Counted from the stretch's first letter, positions 1 to 6,010 are shown. The stretch is DNA of 6,010 nucleotides from Ruminococcaceae bacterium UBA5904 (GCA_002431305.1 DJEG01000096.1:1-6010); one strand, 5' to 3'. Numbers and translations: made by a program. Notes: generated by a model not told the origin, from the sequence alone.

Positions 1-236
1 AACTCAAACAGCGCATTTACCGACGATAACATAGAATTAATACTCCGTACGGAGTACCCGCCTCGGACAAGATAATTCTTATACTCCCCCGCCGTCTCTT
101 TCTCAATCTCATTATCACACAAATATTCCTTAAACTTTAACACATCGCGAATATACTTTTCAACCGTATACGCGCTCTTATCATTATCAATCAAATATTC
201 CTTAAACTCATTTATAATTCCGTCTGTTATCTTCAT
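1..236 (-). CDS. Tyrosine recombinase/integrase, N-terminal part (cut by window edge)
   Basis: Tyrosine recombinases cut and rejoin DNA at paired sites. The 78 visible codons start at ATG 236-234 and run off the left edge. A strong GGAGG ribosome site lies 8 bases upstream. The translation opens MKITDGIINEFKEYL, continues with TVEKYIRDVLKFKEYL and EYKNYLV, and ends with INSMLSSVNALFE. This is the pattern of the N-terminal SAM-like core-binding domain (Phage_int_SAM type) of small XerC/D-like integrases, which are usually about 280-300 residues. The catalytic domain with its R-H-R-Y residues would lie outside the window, so activity cannot be judged. The gene is separated from the glycan operon by a terminator and has its own candidate promoter, so it is probably expressed independently. 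It could serve a mobile element, invertible DNA or a chromosomal function; the sequence does not decide. The family call is fairly sure, the role unknown. Confidence 0.78.
   Translation of the reverse strand, partial: MKITDGIINEFKEYLIDNDKSAYTVEKYIRDVLKFKEYLCDNEIEKETAGEYKNYLVRGGYSVRSINSMLSSVNALFE
41..56. repeat. Perfect 16-bp palindrome inside the recombinase gene
   Basis: The bases TACTCCGTACGGAGTA equal their own reverse complement over all 16 positions. They lie inside the recombinase reading frame, where they encode part of a G-Y-S-V-R-S stretch. Symmetry ends at the flanking bases (A on the left, C on the right). It could be a protein-binding or recombination site, but a chance origin is quite possible. 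Confidence 0.5.
111..208. repeat. 26-bp imperfect direct repeat, two copies 72 bp apart
   Basis: Copies at 111-136 and 183-208 match at 24 of 26 positions, with the last 17 bases identical. The 72-bp offset is exactly 24 codons, so both copies are read in the same frame and encode FKEYLIDND and FKEYLCDNE in the recombinase N-terminal domain. The protein therefore repeats a short helix sequence. Confidence 0.7.
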
Positions 237-256
237 TTCTTCCGCCTCCGACTTAA

Positions 257-285
257 ATTATCGAAAAAGCGGAACGAAAATACAA
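257..285 (-). promoter_or_regulatory. Candidate sigma-A-type promoter for the recombinase gene
   Basis: On the minus strand, TTGTAT (285-280) is followed after exactly 17 bases by GATAAT (262-257), which differs from the consensus -10 box at one base. The -35 box is weaker, matching only TTG. The pair sits just downstream of the operon terminator and about 20 bases before the recombinase ATG, leaving a short leader that carries the GGAGG ribosome site. Position and spacing are good; there is no experimental support. Confidence 0.4.
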
Positions 286-308
286 TCCCCCCTCATTCTG
301 CAAGTCAC

Positions 309-342
309 AAAAAATTCCGGCGCACCGAGCGGAGCGCCGAAT
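309..342 (-). terminator. Rho-independent terminator of the glycan operon
   Basis: The arms CGGCGC (318-323) and GCGCCG (334-339) pair perfectly. They are extended by ATT/AAT pairing across one bulged C at 317, and two further C-G pairs lie in the loop. Read on the minus strand, the hairpin is followed directly by six T residues (314-309). It begins two bases after the stop codon of the GT2 gene. The plus-strand side lacks a T run, so it acts in one direction and isolates the operon from the recombinase gene. Confidence 0.9.
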
Positions 343-344
343 CA

Positions 345-1322
345 TTACTGCTTATTAAGTTTTTCCATAATATCGTAAACGATATCGACCGCATGCATTG
401 AGAAAAGCGATATCGCGCTCGCCATTCTCGTCCTGCTCTGCGCATTTTTATCGAAAAGCACGGGCGCTCTGTAACGCCTGATATTTTTTGCGATATGATT
501 TTGTTCGCGTTTGCAGTCAAAATCGCATTTTCTCAGCTTCATATACGCATAGAAATTATTCTCGACAAATCTGTTGCAGAACGCATTGTAAAGACGCTTG
601 TCCGTTTTCGGAATGCGTGAAGCAAGCGAATCGGAAAGCATTACATAGTCGTAAAATCTGTAATAGTCGCACGTTATATGCGTAGCGCTGTCGGCGCGGT
701 AGTAGTAATAATACTTCGGAATGCTCGTATACGCCGTCTTTTTTATACTCAATAAAATCCTGTATGTAGTAAACGTATCTTCTCCGAGCGTATATTTTTC
801 GAACCTGATTTTATCAAATATCTCTCTCTTATACATTTTACAACAGCTCGACGCGGACAGATTTCCGTAAAAAATCTCGCTTAACGCAAATGCCGCCGAG
901 CAAAAATGCACTTCGTGTTCATCTTTAAACGGATTTACGATTTTGCCGTCGGAATACTCGTTATAATATCCGCACATTGACATCTCGCATCCGCCGTCGA
1001 CAATAAGATTATATAAGAATTCTATATAATCCTTATCCACATGGTCATCGCTGTCGACAAACGTAATATACTCGCCCTTTGCGATATCGAGTCCGGAATT
1101 TCTGGCATAGGCTACGCCGTCGTTCTTTTTATGCAAAACCCTTATACGGCTGTCCTTTTGAGCGAGAGCGTCACACAGTTCCCCCGAACCGTCCGACGAA
1201 CCGTCGTCAACAAGTATCAGTTCAAAATTATCGTATGTCTGTTCCAATATGCTTTCCGCACAGCGCGAAAGGTAGTCCTTTACGTTATAAACGGGAACGA
1301 TAACGGAAATCAACGGTTTCAT
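345..1322 (-). CDS. GT2 family glycosyltransferase (GT-A fold), complete
   Basis: A cytoplasmic or membrane-associated enzyme that transfers a sugar from a nucleotide-sugar donor to a growing surface glycan. The 325-residue protein opens with the typical LISVIVPVYNVKDYL strand. It has the nucleotide-binding DDGS motif at residues 39-42, the NDGVAYARNSGLDIAKG segment near 67-83, the metal-binding DSDD at 90-93 and a probable catalytic-base region GED at 180-182 after KMYKREIF. A tyrosine-rich YYYYYR at 205-209 is usual for this subgroup, and the length is normal. All key residues are present. The ATG start at 1322-1320 is supported by an AAGGGG ribosome site and by the 18-bp gap after the preceding transferase gene. 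It is the last gene of the operon; the terminator follows its TAA at once. Donor and acceptor cannot be predicted. Confidence 0.93.
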   Translation of the reverse strand: MKPLISVIVPVYNVKDYLSRCAESILEQTYDNFELILVDDGSSDGSGELCDALAQKDSRIRVLHKKNDGVAYARNSGLDIAKGEYITFVDSDDHVDKDYIEFLYNLIVDGGCEMSMCGYYNEYSDGKIVNPFKDEHEVHFCSAAFALSEIFYGNLSASSCCKMYKREIFDKIRFEKYTLGEDTFTTYRILLSIKKTAYTSIPKYYYYYRADSATHITCDYYRFYDYVMLSDSLASRIPKTDKRLYNAFCNRFVENNFYAYMKLRKCDFDCKREQNHIAKNIRRYRAPVLFDKNAQSRTRMASAISLFSMHAVDIVYDIMEKLNKQ

Positions 1323-1340
1323 ACATAACCCCTTAAATGT

Positions 1341-2519
1341 TTAAATATGAGATATGATAAATTCTCCGATTTTTTCGGCGCTTGAGCCGTCGTGAATCTC
1401 GTGAAGTTTATTCTTGACAGCAGTGCGCTCCTCAAGATGCGGGTCGGCGCCGTTCTTTACATCCTCAAAGAATTTTATAAGCTCGTCGGTATCGTTTATA
1501 TACTCGCCTTTTAATATATCCTGCGGGTTCTCATAGACGAATCCGCGCGCCTTGATATACTCCTTAAAATCATCGACGGTAAGACCTATCGGCTTGTCCG
1601 TGAGAAGATAATCGTAATATACTGACGAATAATCAGTAACGAGCGCGTCGGTTTTTGCGAGAAGCTCGTAAAGCTGTATATTCTTTTTGCCAAGGTCGTC
1701 ATTAGTCAATATTTTGAAATTAGTAAGTCCCGCCTGTATCTTTTTATCGATTTTCTGAACAGGGTGAGGTTTCAGTATCAGAAGAATATTATTCTCTCTT
1801 AAATACGAATCGACTTTTTTAATTTCGTCCTCCGTATTAATCGTCGGAATGCCCGTATTCGTCGTTTCAATATTAAATCCTCTAGACGAAGCGGCGGTAT
1901 GCTGTCTGTATGTCGGCAGCCATACTATAACCTTATCATAACCCGAAATGCCCATTTCGGCTCTGACATCTCTGTCAGTATAGAGATAGTCGGTTCTCGG
2001 GAATCCCATGAAAACCATCTTATCCTTGCTTATCTTAAAATCCTCGCTGAAGATGTCGGCGAAGAAACGCGATACACACAGACAGTAATCACAGTCGTCC
2101 TTTATGCAGTAACTGCCGTTAGAACGCTTGAGAGGCATGCCGTGCTGGAGACAGAAAGAAAACTGGTCTTTTCTGTTCTTGCCCAAAAGACGGTTACAGT
2201 ATATCAGCGCCCTGGACGTAGTCATTATGTAATGATATTTAAGTTTCTGTTTGACGGAATCCGTGCAGTCCCAGTATTTTAAAAACTCCGTATTTTTAAG
2301 ATTGGAATTCTTATATTTCTCAGGGTCGGCGACAAGCCAGACAATTTTGTACTTATCGTCAATATGCTTTTTATCGATTAAATATCTGTACACCGGATAA
2401 GTATTGCACGAAAATTCGGGATTACTCTCAAATACAATCGTGTTTTTTATCGGCAGACGCTTGAGCACACCATTGTACGCCTCGAGAATCTTTTCAACAA
2501 TATCGCTATTTGCTGACAT
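1341..2519 (-). CDS. CDP-glycerol glycerophosphotransferase family protein (TagB/TagF-like), complete
   Basis: Characterised relatives transfer glycerol-phosphate (some ribitol-phosphate) from its CDP-activated form to teichoic-acid or capsule acceptors at the inner membrane face. The 392 residues hold the family motifs in order: NTIVFES at 26-32, LQHGMPLKR with the conserved His-Gly at 126-127, GFPRTDYL at 172-179, LPTYR at 201-205, LKPHP with the second conserved His at 249-253, and TDYSSVYYDYLLTDKP at 295-310 followed by the DD...Y...RGFVY segment. It is about the size of the catalytic domain alone, without the extra N-terminal GT2 domain of some capsule fusions. AGGAG lies 8 bases before ATG 2519-2517, 20 bp after the GT2 remnant. 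Its C-terminus is about 60% identical to the partial gene at the right edge. The family is clear; which polyol is transferred, and whether as primer or polymerase, is unknown. Confidence 0.93.
   Translation of the reverse strand: MSANSDIVEKILEAYNGVLKRLPIKNTIVFESNPEFSCNTYPVYRYLIDKKHIDDKYKIVWLVADPEKYKNSNLKNTEFLKYWDCTDSVKQKLKYHYIMTTSRALIYCNRLLGKNRKDQFSFCLQHGMPLKRSNGSYCIKDDCDYCLCVSRFFADIFSEDFKISKDKMVFMGFPRTDYLYTDRDVRAEMGISGYDKVIVWLPTYRQHTAASSRGFNIETTNTGIPTINTEDEIKKVDSYLRENNILLILKPHPVQKIDKKIQAGLTNFKILTNDDLGKKNIQLYELLAKTDALVTDYSSVYYDYLLTDKPIGLTVDDFKEYIKARGFVYENPQDILKGEYINDTDELIKFFEDVKNGADPHLEERTAVKNKLHEIHDGSSAEKIGEFIISHI
1584..1613. repeat. Left copy of 30-bp direct repeat shared by the two transferase paralogues
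   Basis: This stretch matches 5978-6007 at 29 of 30 positions, with the first 21 identical, in the same orientation. It encodes the conserved DYLLTDKPIGL segment. The nucleotide identity is higher than in the rest of the paralogue pair. Confidence 0.85.
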
Positions 2520-2539
2520 ATCTGCATCTCCTGTATAAA

Positions 2540-2843
2540 TTACTCTTTGGGTTCAGGTAAAATACGGTATTTTAATTTCAAATACTTAACGTATGTATCG
2601 GGCGGCTTTGTAAGCCGGTCGAATACTATTTTAAGATGAAATTTATTTGCGGGAATCAAATTACGGCAAAGACTGTATTCGTATACGAAATAGCCGTCGA
2701 GTCTCTTTGCGACAGCTTCGTCGTAGAACCGTCGTTGATGAGAATTAACCGCCCAATCGCTCAAAGTCTGCTTCTTTACACTGTCAAGCGTTTTTTGCAA
2801 TGTATTTTTCAACATTATAAAAAGGAATAATAACACTTATCAT
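2540..2843 (-). pseudogene. GT2 glycosyltransferase remnant: frameshifted and internally deleted
   Basis: The original start is ATG 2843-2841, overlapping the preceding gene's stop as TGATG. It reads MISVIIPFYNVEKYIAKNA and then stops at TGA 2786-2784. The opening is a textbook GT2 N-terminus. A run of six A (minus strand; 2796-2791) shifts the frame: removing one A restores AKTLDSVKKQTLSDW, the expected continuation. After that W the normal DDGS and DxD regions are absent. Instead an unrelated-looking tail (SHQRRFYDEAVAKRLDGYF to LPEPKE) runs to TAA at 2540, probably the original C-terminus after an in-frame loss of several hundred bases around 2735-2753. The frame-restored product would be about 100 residues against roughly 300 for the family. 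It lacks the catalytic core and cannot be an active transferase. A 98-residue ORF from GTG 2836 avoids the stop but not the missing core. The frameshift alone could be a sequencing error; the internal loss could not. Confidence 0.82.
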
Positions 2844-4621
2844 CAAACTTCACCCTTGCACTCTGCGCCCGCCGAAACAAGAGCGTCCGTCTCTTCGGGA
2901 TTTACGGAATTATCTGTCTGTACGTCCTCGGGTTCGATTTCGGTTCCGCCGGAAATTTCGGCGTTTTCCGCAGTCTCCGCACCGGTTACGTCGACAGCGG
3001 ATTTCTTTAAATTCTTTCTGTTTTTAATAATACGTACGCATTCGATAACCGCCTGAACAAAGAGAATTGTAAATATCAGCTGAAATACGGGAGTTGCGAT
3101 AACGTGATTAATTCTCGAGTTCCACGGTATTTTGAGAGCGACGTAACTGAAGAATGATACCGAGCCCTCGCTGTACCACATAAACGTCGGTATCGGCGTA
3201 AACAGCAATGCGAAAAGAACGGTCATAAATATGTCAAGTTTCGATCTGTATTTTTCGTCCATGTCGAACAGGAAGAGAACGAGCGGTATTAACAGGAACC
3301 ATAGAACATATGAGCTCGAGAACGTGGGAATATTCAGGAATAAATAACTTAATATAAATGTTTTCTGCCAAAGTTTCTTTACAAAGAAGAGTGCAAAAAC
3401 CGCAAATGCCTCATAAATAGCCATTGCATAGAACGCGATATTTGCGCTGTCGATTACGAAAAAGTCATGCATAAAGTCCGCAATCGGCGCCAAAACGGGA
3501 TGATAGTCCCTTAGTTTTTGTATGTATTCGCACAGGTTTACCATTTTTCCGTACACCAGCACGACGTTTTGTATACTTACCGAGCTGAAGTTTATTCCGC
3601 TTGACTTTCTGTTTCTGAATTGAAAAAGGCTGGCAGCTATCTTCTTTAAACTGTCAAGAGTCGACGATGTCGCTGTATTTGACGACGCGGAACTGTCCGC
3701 GGCACTGTCTGCGTTTTCGGCGGCCTTCTTTGCTTCCTCTTCCTTTTTCGCAGCCTCTGCTCTGTCGAGGTCGCCGTATTTGTTCGCCTCGGAAAGATGC
3801 TGACGCTGCTGGAGAATAAGCTCTCTCGACGTCTGAACGGGAGCGGGAATAGTGCTTATGAGAATAAACGGGATAACAACTGCGAGAATACCGTAAACAA
3901 CGAGACGGATTGCCTCTTTATACTTCTTATCAAAGAGAAGCAGCAGACCGAAAATAGCGGGATAAAGTTTAAGACCCGCGGCAAGAGCAAGACAAATATA
4001 TGAAATTTCTCTTACTGCTTTGCTTTCCGAATCTCTGAAAAATACAAAAAATGCTGTAAATGCAACGGCAAGCGAAACGACATTGCCTCGCTCCATGCAG
4101 TACATAAGAGGATAGCTGAAAATTGTAAGAAATGAAAAAATTTCCGCAATTCTGCGCGTTTTTTTATCGTAACTGCTTTCGTATTTTTTATCAAAAGCCT
4201 TTTTGTAAACGAAACGGTATGTTGCTATTACGACAATAAGCGTATAGAAAAGGTAAATCATAAGACACGACTGACTTTTCTGCATGTCGTAATTGTCCTT
4301 CGGGTCGAGCGCTACTTCAGCATAAGGAAGCATTCTGCCCAAAAAGCGGAAAAATGCAACCGCAAGAGGTGGATAAATACTGTTTCTCTCCGAGTAAACG
4401 TTCGAAGCCGCCGAGTCTCGTATGGAGTTGAAGAAATCCATGAACCAGTCGGTGTAAACGCCGTTATGGAAAAGCATTCCTCTGAATGAGCTTCCCTTTG
4501 ACGCAACAGCCAGAATAATGCACAATACTATACCGAATATAAATATTGAGCAGAAGAGAATCAAAAGGTCCGTAGAAGTGGTACGTCTTTTTGCAAGAGC
4601 CGAATTTTTCTGTCTTTTCAT
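2843..4621 (-). CDS. GT87-like (DUF2029) integral-membrane glycosyltransferase
   Basis: GT-C fold enzymes of this kind use polyprenyl-phosphate sugars on the outer membrane face, the best known being mycobacterial mannosyltransferases. The 592-residue protein has a membrane segment at about 19-40, then an outer loop with YTDWF (56-60; D58 is a plausible catalytic acid) and SIYPPLAVAFF (81-91). ERGN (177-180) and GLKLYP (216-221) are the hallmark motifs. Further membrane helices lie near 119-138, 160-175, 182-196, 206-230, 238-258, 393-414, 420-452, 464-482 and 508-532. Two oddities are a roughly 70-residue charged, Ala/Ser/Lys/Glu-rich insertion (262-335) and an acidic, helix-free tail (about 541-592). 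The ATG is 7 bp after the acyltransferase stop, with AAAGG inside that gene's end. The family call rests on motifs and topology; the substrate is unknown. Confidence 0.8.
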   Translation of the reverse strand: MKRQKNSALAKRRTTSTDLLILFCSIFIFGIVLCIILAVASKGSSFRGMLFHNGVYTDWFMDFFNSIRDSAASNVYSERNSIYPPLAVAFFRFLGRMLPYAEVALDPKDNYDMQKSQSCLMIYLFYTLIVVIATYRFVYKKAFDKKYESSYDKKTRRIAEIFSFLTIFSYPLMYCMERGNVVSLAVAFTAFFVFFRDSESKAVREISYICLALAAGLKLYPAIFGLLLLFDKKYKEAIRLVVYGILAVVIPFILISTIPAPVQTSRELILQQRQHLSEANKYGDLDRAEAAKKEEEAKKAAENADSAADSSASSNTATSSTLDSLKKIAASLFQFRNRKSSGINFSSVSIQNVVLVYGKMVNLCEYIQKLRDYHPVLAPIADFMHDFFVIDSANIAFYAMAIYEAFAVFALFFVKKLWQKTFILSYLFLNIPTFSSSYVLWFLLIPLVLFLFDMDEKYRSKLDIFMTVLFALLFTPIPTFMWYSEGSVSFFSYVALKIPWNSRINHVIATPVFQLIFTILFVQAVIECVRIIKNRKNLKKSAVDVTGAETAENAEISGGTEIEPEDVQTDNSVNPEETDALVSAGAECKGEV

Positions 4622-4628
4622 TGTATCT

Positions 4629-5726
4629 TTACCTTTCAGCCTTTATTTTTTCGATTTTCGTCCGTTTTTCTTTCGGAGTCCACAGCAGTTTCGAAAATTT
4701 CGAGAACAGCCATGAAATACCAACGGTTGCGGCAAAGCAAACCGCAAAATATAAATAAATATTATAATCCGACAGACCTAAATAGCGAAAAACTATCATT
4801 GGAAGTCTCTGGAATATATACATCGGAAAAAGGTTTTTTCCGAGCCATACAAGAGGTTTGCTGCATATTGATACTTTCATTGTAAACACAACGATTGCCC
4901 AAACAAACAAACACATGCTGATTTCATATAAAACAAAGTTTATATGCGCAAATTTAAACGAATACAGACAAAGTGCCGTCGATAAAATAAATACCGGAAT
5001 CCATACCGTATTTTTCATAAGTATTTTTTCAACGGCAGGTCTGAGCAGGGAGAACCACATTCCGCCCGCATAACATATAACCGTATTATACCAATAAGGC
5101 TCCTTGACATCAAAAAGCCGGAAACATATTATAAACAACGAAAGCAATACCGTAACGCCGATAACGGAAAGATATTTTTTTTCTCTGAAAATTTCAAACG
5201 CGATAAACGTTGCGGCATATGCAACAAGGATCGAAAAAATATACCAGTTGCTGTTTCCGACAGAATCCCATCCGACAAGCGAAAGCAAAAACTGCTTTAT
5301 GTCAAACATTTTTCCGTTATTAAACGGCGTTTTTAAAATAATACGGACTACTGTGAAAATAACAATCGCAATATCAAACTCCGCAAGAACATGCAGAAAA
5401 CGTTTTCTCGGTATCGAATGAACATAGTTCATTCCTTTTCTGCTTATGGATTCCATGACTCCGTATCCGGAAAAGAAAAGAAAAGGAGTTACCATGCGCT
5501 GACCGATCAAGCTGAAATACTCGTAAAATTTTGCGTCGGCCGCCCAAATTGAATTCAGATCAACATAGTTTTTAAAATGAGAGAAAAATACAATAACAAT
5601 AAAGATTCCTTTAATTGCCGTCGTTTTCTCTACGGACATGTAATCGGACTGAAATCCCGATTCATCGGGTTTTAACTTGATTTTATATAAACAAAGCAAA
5701 ACCAAAAGAGCAAAATAAATTATCAT
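4629..5726 (-). CDS. Acyltransferase-3 family membrane O-acyltransferase
   Basis: Proteins of this family (PF01757 type, including OafA and NodX relatives) move acyl groups, usually acetyl, across the membrane onto sugars of surface glycans. The 365-residue protein is almost entirely membrane helices, about ten. The N-terminal motif is TAIKGIFIVIVFFSHF, with H50 preceded 11 residues earlier by K39, the Lys version of the R-X10-H signature common in Firmicutes. It is followed by TPFLFFSGYGVMESI (80-94), the basic loop IPRKRFLHVL (105-114) and SNWYIFSILVAY (159-170), all in family order. The C-terminus is a short basic tail. The ATG overlaps the previous gene's stop as ATGA, with GGAG 8 bases upstream, so translation is probably coupled. 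The neighbouring transferases suggest the target is the polymer they build. The acyl group is not predictable, and a related permease-like role cannot be fully excluded. Confidence 0.85.
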   Translation of the reverse strand: MIIYFALLVLLCLYKIKLKPDESGFQSDYMSVEKTTAIKGIFIVIVFFSHFKNYVDLNSIWAADAKFYEYFSLIGQRMVTPFLFFSGYGVMESISRKGMNYVHSIPRKRFLHVLAEFDIAIVIFTVVRIILKTPFNNGKMFDIKQFLLSLVGWDSVGNSNWYIFSILVAYAATFIAFEIFREKKYLSVIGVTVLLSLFIICFRLFDVKEPYWYNTVICYAGGMWFSLLRPAVEKILMKNTVWIPVFILSTALCLYSFKFAHINFVLYEISMCLFVWAIVVFTMKVSICSKPLVWLGKNLFPMYIFQRLPMIVFRYLGLSDYNIYLYFAVCFAATVGISWLFSKFSKLLWTPKEKRTKIEKIKAER

Positions 5727-6010
5727 TTCAATTTCTCCAAACGGCTGTAAATATGTTCGCCGATCATTTCCGCGCAGGAACCGTTCCGGTATTTATGTAT
5801 TTTATTTTTTATTTGTACGCGCTCATCCAAGCAGTCGTCGGTTCCGGACTTTACATCCGCAAAAAACGACAACAGTTCTTCTGTGGATTCAATATAAACA
5901 CCCTTAAGAACCTCTTTAGGATCATCATAAACAAACCCGCGCGCGTTTATATACGCATCAATATCGTCAACGGTTAAACCTATCGGCTTGTCCGTGAGCA
6001 GATAATCATG
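5723..6010 (-). CDS. CDP-glycerol glycerophosphotransferase family protein, C-terminal 95 residues (cut by window edge)
   Basis: This frame enters from the right edge and stops at TGA 5725-5723, sharing bases with the acyltransferase start (ATGA). The visible protein begins HDYLLTDKPIGLTVDD and continues ARGFVYDDP, LKGVYI, SFFADVKSG, KNKIH and AEMIGEHI. Position by position this follows residues 302-392 of the complete transferase at 1341-2519, at about 60% identity (counted by eye) and essentially without gaps, then adds four residues (EKLK). It is therefore a paralogue of that gene. The catalytic His-Gly and KPHP motifs fall outside the window, so integrity is unknown. It is the most upstream operon member seen, and the operon promoter must lie further right. 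Two transferases in one locus may divide priming and extension, or act on different acceptors; that is inference. Confidence 0.88.
   Translation of the reverse strand, partial: HDYLLTDKPIGLTVDDIDAYINARGFVYDDPKEVLKGVYIESTEELLSFFADVKSGTDDCLDERVQIKNKIHKYRNGSCAEMIGEHIYSRLEKLK
5978..6007. repeat. Right copy of 30-bp direct repeat shared by the two transferase paralogues
   Basis: Partner of 1584-1613, with one mismatch in 30 and the same orientation about 4.4 kb away. It lies near the start of the visible part of the upstream transferase, so the true repeat may extend past the window edge. Confidence 0.85.

Noticed and set aside
237..344. Small RNA or riboswitch in the gap before the recombinase
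   Set aside because: The 108 bp are explained by the terminator, candidate promoter and ribosome site; no further stable structure or known motif was seen.
1323..1340. Regulatory hairpin between the transferase and GT2 genes
   Set aside because: Only 18 bp, with a weak ACAT/ATGT pairing; it is mainly the ribosome site of the GT2 gene.
488..2282. Plus-strand open frames over the GT2 and transferase genes (for example 1041-1328 and 1899-2282)
   Set aside because: They lie antisense to genes with clear family motifs, have no recognisable domains and show no ribosome site I would trust; they are frame shadows.
2787..2798. Programmed -1 frameshifting at A AAA AAC in the GT2 remnant
   Set aside because: The heptamer is in the right phase, but a -1 slip leads to CGC TTG ACA, not the GT2-like frame. 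Restoring ACG CTT GAC (TLD) needs a +1 shift or loss of one A.
5753..5977. Plus-strand 74-codon frame at the right edge
   Set aside because: It is antisense to the transferase C-terminus, whose minus-strand reading matches its paralogue almost without gaps.
1..6010. CRISPR array, tRNA/rRNA genes, insertion sequence or defence system
   Set aside because: No regularly spaced repeats, no tRNA- or rRNA-like stretches, no transposase motifs and no nuclease, helicase or toxin motifs were found in the readable genes.

Overview
The window looks like part of a cell-surface glycan locus from a low-to-moderate GC Firmicute, most likely a gut-type clostridium (Oscillospiraceae/Lachnospiraceae-like). The basis is its CDP-glycerol:polyol-phosphate transferase genes, the clostridial style of its GT2, GT87 and acyltransferase proteins, the AGGAG-type ribosome sites and the Firmicute-type small tyrosine recombinase. 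The taxonomic call is inference; no rRNA or other marker gene is present.

Every supported gene is on the minus strand, so transcription runs from right to left. In transcription order they are: the C-terminal end of a CDP-glycerol glycerophosphotransferase-like gene (5723-6010, cut by the window edge); a membrane acyltransferase of the acyltransferase-3 family (4629-5726); a GT87-like polyprenyl-phosphate-dependent membrane glycosyltransferase (2843-4621); a wrecked GT2 glycosyltransferase remnant (2540-2843); a complete CDP-glycerol glycerophosphotransferase-like gene (1341-2519); a complete GT2 glycosyltransferase (345-1322); and a strong intrinsic terminator (309-342). The junctions overlap or have gaps of 20 bp or less, so this is one operon whose promoter lies beyond the right edge. 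After the terminator comes a separately transcribed tyrosine recombinase (1-236, cut by the left edge), with its own plausible promoter in the 108-bp gap.

The proteins fit one job: building and decorating a surface polymer. The cytoplasmic GT2 enzyme would add a sugar, the two TagB/TagF-like proteins would transfer polyol-phosphate (glycerol-phosphate in characterised relatives), the GT87-like protein would add a sugar from a lipid-phosphate donor on the outer face, and the acyltransferase would O-acylate the product. The exact polymer (teichoic-acid-like or phosphate-containing capsule) cannot be told from this window.

The most notable points are the GT2 remnant, which carries both a one-base homopolymer frameshift and a large internal loss; the two closely related transferases that bracket the acyltransferase/GT87 segment and share a 30-bp near-identical direct repeat; a coiled-coil/low-complexity insertion in the GT87-like protein; and a recombinase gene directly beside the glycan operon. 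I see no CRISPR array, tRNA, rRNA, insertion sequence or clearly new system. No stretch above 300 bases is without a gene.
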